NCBI GenBank assembly: GCA_029641185.1
Contig: JAPWGK010000001.1
Coordinates: forward strand, 2,182,501-2,246,500
Source of the DNA: Pseudofabraea citricarpa
Lineage: Eukaryota > Ascomycota > Leotiomycetes > Helotiales > Dermateaceae
Reading direction: 5' to 3'
DNA: 64,000 nt
Shown here: in pieces, positions 57,620-64,000 of the stretch
Position numbering within the stretch: position 1 is the first letter of the stretch
How the letters are laid out: each line of letters begins with the position of its first letter
Made by a program: the position numbers and the translations under genes
The notes under the pieces: model-generated
Database searches by the model: none
The model's input: only the letters and a program-made list of their open reading frames with translations
What the model was told of the DNA's origin: nothing

Positions 57620-59391
57620 GCTGAAGCGAGAGAGAATGACTCCTAAAAAGTTCAACGGCCACAACAGGTTGTGGTATGCGACAATGATATTCGGTAGATC
57701 GGGCAGAGTTTGTCGTGATATATGGCTTCAAGGGATTTCCAGTATAGATGAGTCAGGCTGTGATAAGCGGATCTTCGGCAGAAAGGAACAGGGTTAAGCA
57801 TATTGGTGCTACTCTACAAAGTACAAACAGCAAAAAACATATGCTTATATGCTCTACTGGAACTCCCTACATGCATCACATAGCGCAATAAGAGGCTAAC
57901 GAAACAGTGACGATATAATGTTTCCTGTGTGCTAGTGCTCACACAGCCAATTACAGTTCTACCAAGATGACTTTCATATTGATAGAGGAAGCGGTGTAGT
58001 GCCTTTTGGAATAGCCACCAGGGAACAAGAACAAATAATTCTCGCGAAGCCTTTACACCAAATAGGTTGCCTTTCTGCATATAGTAATGAGGCCTATATA
58101 ACAATGTTAATTTGCCAAATCTTGAGATAATAGATCTCTTTTATAGATACAAGAGGAAGCCGAGATTTTGATTGCTTGAATTATTGGGTAGATACACATA
58201 GAACAGAGCAAAAGTCACAACACTTGTACTCTGCCTGCTACTTTTTCATTTTCTTTCGAAAAGACGTAATATTCCTTCAGTGGTTTTCTAGTCTCCTGAT
58301 CGGAATGTGCCAAAGCGGGGAAACTAGCCACAACTCGTATCAGGCTGAGGCGTTGATATTTGTGGCTGTGCAGGTCCCCGACGCCTGCCGAGGACACCGG
58401 TTCCTGTAGCCACAGAACAACAAACCACGCTGGTAACGATAATATGCACCCTCTTGAACCCACTTAATGAACGCATAGAAATGACCCATCAGATGCGTTG
58501 TCACTCACAATGCCAGCAACAGGAATCATAGGATTGCTTTTTAGATTTTAGGGGTTTTTGAGATGCTTCCACAAGCGAGAGAAGGTGTTTCATAACTTAA
58601 GATCTGAACTTTACTCCGGACGATACGACTCTTCCAAGTCCAGTATTGATTGGACAAATCACATCAGTCCCCCTCTCATTTTCTGGCAAACAGGGCGATG
58701 GCATGTTGCCCCAGATTTTCTCATCCATCGACCCCATGACCTCTATTTTGGGAACCCGTATTCTGGCTTCGCTTGTCCCCGGCAAGTGGATAAACAACTG
58801 GCCATTGCTCCTAAGGATTGCCCCGTTTGGAAGCCTTGCCACAAACCCAGGTTTTTAAATTCCGGCTTGGCCTACGATATAATAGCCTACAAAACCACAA
58901 ATCTCCTTGGCATACCCAGAAACCCTAGTTGAAATGGTTACAACCTTAATTTCGTTGCATGAAACTGGATAAGCGGCTTTAAAGGGTCCCAAGCATGAAA
59001 GTTCTGTTCTTAGCTTGGTTGCTTAGGACTCTACTATTTCATACGAACGCTGAGCCACTCAGGATCCGATATATCCAGTGACCTCATACCAGAGGGCTGA
59101 AATCCGGAGACTTTTTCAAAGAACCTCGTACGGATCATGTAATGAGAACTTTAAACCCCGCTCGGCAGTGCTCATACGAAGAGCCTCACCTGAATTCATT
59201 GTGGGGCAAGCGACGATCTCAACTTTGGGATGAACATGGAGTTCGTATAGGGATGTATAAAGGAAGCCTTCCACCCAAAGTATTCAACTCCTCATCCAAC
59301 CAACAGTTTCTCAATCACACATTCACATCCGACTTAATATACATATTTCAATCTACAACTCCTCAAACCAGTTCAACCAACAACCTTCATC
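57620..59391. other. intergenic region upstream of the PhiA-like gene
   Basis: No supported gene. Opposed open frames around 58558-58932 have no recognisable motif or splice logic. The right end holds a TATAAA at 59256-59261, about 136 nt before the next start, followed by a C/A-rich leader of the kind found in highly expressed fungal genes. Confidence 0.45.
59256..59261 (+). promoter_or_regulatory. TATA box of the PhiA-like gene
   Basis: TATAAA about 136 nt before the start codon at 59392, with a C/A-rich leader between. Position and orientation fit; transcription start not mapped. Confidence 0.55.
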
Positions 59392-60021
59392 ATGCAATTC
59401 ACTACCGCAACCATCCTCACCACCCTCACTGCTCTTGCAGCTGCAGCCCCAGCTCCTCAACTTCCAGTAGCTGAGGACCCTGCCTACTTTGGTCTCATCG
59501 CCATCCGTTCAGGAAGCGGCGTCCAAAATGCTGGCTTCAGTGCTGCAAACAGCTCCATCTTCGCAGGTCTTCCCACCCAAGGAGCCTCGTGCGACGTAGA
59601 GGGTCAGAACTTCGCCACCTTCTACCTTCAAGAGACCGCCCTATACTTGTATGCCGCAAGCGCCACCCCACAACAGCTCTATGTTGACCGCTCTGGAATG
59701 GGTATGTTTCTCCCTTCCTGACTTGAAATTATGATAGAAAGAGCCTGAACTAATATAACTCTAGGTCAAGGCAAGCTCGGTTACACCACTGGTGCCCAGC
59801 CAACTCCTCGCAATGCCGAGCGTGATGGATTCGCTCTTGTTGATGGCAGCCTTCAGTTCGATGGTGCTGGTTTGATTGCATGCCCAAACAGCATTGACGG
59901 TGCCTGGTCGATTTGGGTTTCCGCCGGTGTTGACAACCCAGCTGGTAACTCCGAGTGTGTTGGCATTGGTGCCAGAGCGGTCGAGTCTGAGAGCCCCGTC
60001 GGATGTGTCTACACTTCATAA
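59392..60021 (+). CDS. small secreted PhiA-like cell-wall protein
   Basis: Exons 59392-59701 and 59765-60021 give 188 residues. A signal peptide (MQFTTATILTTLTALAAAAPA) is followed by AYFGLIAIRSGSGVQNAGFS, a central region with FYLQETALYLYA and YVDRSGMGQGKLGYTTG, and a C-terminal half with GFALVDGSLQFDGAG and IACPNSIDGAWSIWVS. This layout (beta-rich, few Cys, a closing Cys pair) matches the PhiA/phialide family of small wall proteins, abundant in mould culture supernatants and linked to phialide and conidium formation. One NSS sequon is present. A strong TATA box and many C-ending codons suggest high expression. Confidence in secretion is high, in the family name moderate. Confidence 0.85.
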
Positions 60022-60977
60022 ACGGATCTATCCAGGTGGAAGGATTGACGGAGGAACCCATTTTTCATTGTACATATAAAACCTTATTTGTAATCTTAGC
60101 GCCCAAAACACACATTCATTAGAATCAAACCAATTTATTACATTCGGACATGATCAGGTTTGGTAGCTTTTTGAAATCTCACATCTTGTCAAAAAAGTAG
60201 AATTAACTCTTGAACATTTATGTAGCTTGAAAGTGACGGGTTTTGAAGACTTTTCGCCACCGGAAGTAACAGGCTGGAATAGATTAAACGCGTATTCACA
60301 CGAGCTATGATATTATAAACAGTACATGATTTCTTTTTTGACAACTAGGTCATTCTAAATTTCGTTTCTGGCCAGCGACCTACAGCACAATTTCAAGTAT
60401 GATCTTTGCCCGTGCCAATTCCGCCTTTTCATTCTGCCAGGACAGCTCTTCATATTCCAAAGTTTTCCAATACGAACGTCCCGAAATAAGAATACGGATG
60501 AGTCCTTTTCCTACGTCATTTGGGGTACTGGATTCGCGAAGGGTTGGTTAGTGCACGGAAGTATCTGGTAGCCCCCCTTAGCTCGCTTAGCCCCTTTACA
60601 AAAGTGACGGCGTCCTTCTAAGAACACTTTTTCCCTTCGTCGCCATTTCTTCCTCACATGCCTCGGCATACCAAAAATAGAAAGTATTTAACCGGTATGA
60701 TCCTTTCTAGAGCCGTTAATAAAAAAACCTCCTAATAGAAAACGACCGACGAGAAGAAGTTATAGACTAATGATTTTAAACTGAAGCATTTCACTTTTGA
60801 AATCTCTTTAAAGGTTTCTTTTTTGCTTGTGCAATCACATGAGAGAAGCTTATCTACTCCTGTAAAGGTCAAGTTGATCAATATATAACTCCAGGAAAAT
60901 CTTTGGGTTTGTGGCCCACACTGTGTAAAGTCGAGGGTCTGCTCAAAGAAGGCATGCTGACTCAAATATCTATACTA
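60022..60977. other. intergenic region, AT-rich
   Basis: 3' flank of the PhiA-like gene, then sequence with no coding frame. The break where recognisable NAD+ synthetase sequence begins is at about 60978; nothing upstream of it resembles the missing N-terminus. Confidence 0.4.
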
Positions 60978-61645
60978 CCAGAGCTCAAGATCCCCGGATA
61001 TGGATGCTTAGGTCAATTATCCTCCCCTGCCATTCCATGGTTGAAATCAGAGTTGATGATCACCTAGATCATTTTCTTGAGGATGATACGATCCTGCATT
61101 CTTGGGAGGCCCTTTCACAACTCATGCAACACCCTGAATGCCAGGACATTTTAATCGACGTCGGTATGCCAGTGAAGCATAAGGTTATTGCACCGTTCCG
61201 CACGCCTCACGATTACGACCTTTCTGACCCCCGGATCCATCTAGTTTGTAAGATACAATTGTAGGATCATTATCTACAACAAGCAAATCATATGTCTTCC
61301 ATTTCCCCTTGTTGCTCCGATACCAGGGGTCTTGTCTTGATACTAATCATTACAGCTACTCATTTGACCCAAGCTTTCACTTGCAAATAACAGTAATTAC
61401 TACGAAGGACGGTACTTCGGTCGGTGGAGAGGCTCACGAATAACAGAGACGCATCACTTGTCTCGTCTCTAAGATCAATAGGCAGAAGACTGTGACAATC
61501 GGCGACGCTCTGATTTCTACTCTGGACACTGCCATCGGTAGCGAAGCATGCGAAGAACTATTCACTCAAAACTCTCCTCATATCGGAATGGGGTTAGATG
61601 GAGTCGAGATATTCACAAATTCTTCTGGTTCGCATCATGAATTAG
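60978..61645 (+). pseudogene. partial, broken copy of glutamine-dependent NAD+ synthetase (nitrilase-domain part)
   Basis: Blocks of the glutaminase (nitrilase-like) domain of eukaryotic NAD+ synthetase appear in order: PELKIPGYGCL (60978), DHFLEDDTILHSW (from 61068), ILIDVGMPVKHK, RYNCRIIIYNKQI (from about 61251), PKLSLANNSNYYEGRYF, then [15 protein letters not shown] and [20 protein letters not shown], ending at 61645. Between blocks lie intron-like gaps with GT/AG borders (61012-61067 and 61184-61244) and a TACTAAT branch point in a third (ending 61355). So the copy came from genomic DNA, not from an mRNA. It is dead: the first part of the gene is missing, an in-frame TGA at 61365-61367 replaces an expected Arg codon (one C-to-T change), the frame shifts near 61458-61467, and the entire ATP-dependent synthetase half is absent. 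A functional copy must lie elsewhere. Confidence 0.88.
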
Positions 61646-62825
61646 TAAGATTTTCCCCGCCATAAAAATAAAAGAGTCTAAGATCTGCTTCTCCTCAGTC
61701 TATAGTCGTATGTGACAGTAGTTCGACTAATTGTATAGATAATCTAGCGGTTTTAAGATTCCGTTGATGGACCTAATACAGTTTCCGAAGGGGATGACAC
61801 CTAGTCTTACATAAAATAGCCAGAGCTTTATAGGATGAACATCTACACTGAATACCTTGTGCAATTTTAAATCAGCAGCTTTTAAATTCATTTACCATGT
61901 AGTACAATTATCATAACTTCCGAATCAGGTATAGCCATCTCAGTAATAATAACAACAGTAATTAAATTAGCAATTGAATTAATAATAATAGCGACATGGA
62001 ATGTTGGCAACAGCAGTGGAAACACACCAGGAAAGCAGCGGATGCATATGCCATGAAATCAAATTTCGACGGTTCGGAGTTTCTTTGAAGCAATCTATCT
62101 GACTCTGGCTGGCTGATTCAGATGCTTCTGTCTGCTACCGAATGAAATAATAGTGCAATCGGAGCAAAGTAAAAGCGAACAACATAGCTTTTAAGCACAT
62201 GTCCAGATTGTAATGTCTTTGATTAAATATACATACCCGGCAAATCTTTTTATCGTTAGAATTATAAAATGTTCTTGAGAAAGCCGATGTGTCATTTATT
62301 GAAATACCCAAACCACAACTACCTCTTCGCGTTTGTAACATCCTAATTTACCAGCAAAACCACAAAAGTAATCCTTTCAGGTTTCGTTAACGAGATTATC
62401 ATGCGATACCCACCCCTCGCTTAATAGGAAGAAGGGTTCATGCATTGAAATAGATGAAGGTCTGTTTGCCTGCTTTTCAATACGATGGATTCCGTAAAGA
62501 GAACATTCGACACTAGACCATTTAAGTGAGACTGCATGCATGACTATGTTTCTAACATGCGAGAAAGAGGAGGAAAGAAAATTTCCGTGAAAGTCCATTC
62601 CTTCTTTGAAAAATATTTTCTACCTCATCCTTCATTTGTGAAACCAGCTAGTTGGCAACAAAGAACTTCTACCTAGCTCCTGCTACGAAGTTTTCAAAGA
62701 ATAGAAACAGAGAGAAACAGCGTAAGCGCCTGGTTTCCTTCTTAAATACTGTTATTCCAGTCGCCATTCATGCTAATGTCCAAGCAACACCAGCAACTTC
62801 ACAGAAGCCCCAACAACCTCCCAAC
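61646..62825. other. intergenic region, AT-rich
   Basis: Contains AATAAT/AATTA low-complexity sequence at about 61940-61990. No coding frame recognised on either strand. The open frame continues upstream of the next gene's ATG to 62652 but without an ATG. Confidence 0.4.
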
Positions 62826-63232
62826 ATGGGCAAGCCAAAGAGAGATATTGCAAAAGAATTCGGCATCTACTTTGGAGATGAGAACAAACTCGCGAATTGG
62901 CAGAGATTCTGTAGAGATCTTGGTCTGGAAGGCAACCTTTCTAGCTTAAAGCAATGTAGAAAGGTATGTGCAAGCAAGCAACTCAGTCACCGTGCTGATA
63001 TTCAGAGGGAAAATGCTAATTATTTTAACTGAACCAGGCTCTCATACCAGTTTGGGTCAATATCTATGACTTTCTTGATGCTTTGAAAGCAGGGGTTCCC
63101 GTTCGCCGGTTCGAAAGCGAGCGTGCTTTAGCCAAATACACCATGAACACTCGACGGATATATCCCAAGAATAAAGCTAAAGCTGAGGGACCTGTGAGGG
63201 CTCTTCTGGCGCATATCTTTGGCAATTGTTAA
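62826..63232 (+). CDS. small conserved-looking protein, unknown function
   Basis: Exons 62826-62963 and 63038-63232 in phase 0 give 110 residues. The intron has a GTATGT donor, a CTAAT or CTGAA branch candidate and a CAG acceptor. The protein is basic and helical, with no signal peptide or membrane span. It begins MGKPKRDIAKEFGIYFG and continues with WQRFCRDLGL, the exon-spanning LIPVWVNIYDFLDALKAG, FESERALAKYT, and RIYPKNKAKAEGPVRALLAHIF. The even amphipathic texture and clean splice argue for a real gene. I have an impression that short proteins of this kind recur in leotiomycete genomes but cannot confirm it. Function unknown. Confidence 0.7.
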
Positions 63233-63528
63233 GGCATATTTGGCAACTTCACGAGAGATACTTTGGAAAGGAAATGGTCGATGTGGCAGAGTTCATTGTT
63301 GGCAGTGATGGCAGTGATGGCAGTGGAAGATCAAGGATTTGGAAGGTGGACTTTTGGAACATCACAGGTTATTCAGAGGCATCGGGGACCTGATAAAGAG
63401 ATGCGATGATGTCAAGTCGGACTGCTGGTCACTGATAATAAACCTCTCAGGTGGAATTCATCTCATGTGTACTGTCTTCAACCTTCTCCCATCAAGTCCA
63501 CTTCTAGAATATGGTTTTCTTCAAAAAA

Positions 63529-64000
63529 TCAATCAAACTCAGACTTGTCTTGCTTCGCTGTATCATAAGTTCTGAACTTCATGCCGAGAGGCACTTCTTT
63601 CCACTGCAAGTCCTCATCGAGTAGAGAGAGACACTCGCCCCATTGTTCTCTTATCATCGCAGCATGCTTTTCACTTTTCGGAGTGATATTAGCTGGGAAA
63701 GGTCGAGGCTGTACTAGCAAACCTCCTATCAAGTCTGCAGGGTCAGGTAGGATCTGTTTCCCATCTGAATCTGTTGCCGGCTCCACATTAAATGCCCAAA
63801 GGATTCGAGACATGGCGAGGAACAACGAACGCTCAGCGATGTGCATACCCTGACAGACTCTCCGGCCAGCGCCAAAAGTGAAATGATCGCGTTTTGACAC
63901 GTCTGGGTTCGATGTGGCTTCCCCGGCAGTTTGGAAATCATTTGCATACCGAGAAGGGTCAAAGGTTCGCGGATTGGCATGCCTTTGGGGATCCATATGA
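63529..64000 (-). CDS. cytochrome P450, C-terminal part (runs off the right edge)
   Basis: About 156 residues from the window edge to the stop at 63529. The frame is open through the edge (codon CAT before MDPQRHANP), so the N-terminal part lies outside. MDPQRHANPRTFDPSRY is the PERF-region of fungal P450s, and FTFGAGRRVCQGMHIAERSL is the heme-binding loop with the iron-ligand Cys followed by the L helix. The tail (IGGLLVQPRPFPANITPKS) matches the CYP group that includes O-methylsterigmatocystin oxidoreductase-like enzymes. It is an ER monooxygenase with unknown substrate, and is convergent with the small gene at 62.8-63.2 kb. Confidence 0.93.
   Translation of the reverse strand, partial: HMDPQRHANPRTFDPSRYANDFQTAGEATSNPDVSKRDHFTFGAGRRVCQGMHIAERSLFLAMSRILWAFNVEPATDSDGKQILPDPADLIGGLLVQPRPFPANITPKSEKHAAMIREQWGECLSLLDEDLQWKEVPLGMKFRTYDTAKQDKSEFD

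Noticed and set aside
58558..58932. Opposed open frames (up to 124 codons) between the F-box and PhiA-like genes
   Set aside because: No recognisable protein on either strand and no splice sites extending them.

Overview
The window reads as nuclear DNA of a filamentous ascomycete (Pezizomycotina). A leotiomycete (Helotiales-type) genome is my best guess, from general resemblance only. Evidence: about 21 complete genes plus one running off the right edge; short introns (about 48-90 nt, one about 200 nt) with GTRNGT donors, CTRAY branch points and YAG acceptors; UTR-like spacing; gene families typical of moulds (Zn2Cys6 factor, WSC and DUF7707-like wall proteins, PhiA-like protein, P450s, DHA1 transporter, NDR kinase); and AT-rich transposon relics whose differences are mostly transitions. 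No tRNA, rRNA or CRISPR array was seen. Exon joins below were worked out by hand and each preserves the reading frame.

Layout. 0.5-2.3 kb: UNC93-like transporter. 2.8-4.5 kb: unknown secreted Cys-rich protein. 4.5-6.7 kb: gene-free region with an 18-bp minisatellite split by a TA-flanked inverted-repeat element that itself carries a solo LTR. 6.7-9.0 kb: inner nuclear membrane protein Src1/Heh1 (-). 9.5-9.9 kb: a second inverted-repeat element. 10.0-11.2 kb: conserved unknown (-), divergent from a Zn2Cys6 factor (11.8-13.3 kb). 13.7-14.7 kb: Hsp20 (-) with a step-type heat-shock element upstream. 14.7-18.35 kb: long divergent non-coding region with simple repeats. 18.35-25.2 kb: adenylate cyclase. 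26.7-28.3 kb: UDP-sugar dehydrogenase. 29.9-30.9 kb: GPI-type DUF7707-like protein. 31.1-33.0 kb: sulfite oxidase (-). 33.9-36.9 kb: NDR-family kinase (-). 37.4-39.2 kb: nucleolar FKBP (-). 40.0-41.6 kb: ceramide synthase (-), divergent from a small three-exon membrane protein gene (42.0-42.45 kb). 43.3-45.2 kb: DHA1 MFS transporter (-), divergent from REV1 (45.8-49.5 kb). 49.7-50.2 kb: WSC protein (-). 52.2-53.9 kb: P450. 54.8-55.4 kb: LURP-one-like protein. 55.6-57.6 kb: F-box protein (-). 59.4-60.0 kb: PhiA-like protein. 61.0-61.6 kb: broken partial copy of glutamine-dependent NAD+ synthetase. 62.8-63.2 kb: small two-exon protein. 63.5-64.0 kb: C-terminus of a second P450 (-).

Most genes are unrelated single units, as usual in fungi. 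Links that can be drawn: adenylate cyclase (Ras-associating domain) and NDR kinase both belong to polarity and morphogenesis signalling; UDP-sugar dehydrogenase, WSC, DUF7707-like and PhiA-like proteins concern the cell surface; Src1 and the FKBP are nuclear or nucleolar. I see no convincing secondary-metabolite cluster. The most informative unusual features are the three-layer nested insertion at 5.2-5.9 kb, the NAD+ synthetase relic, and the small spliced gene at 42 kb.
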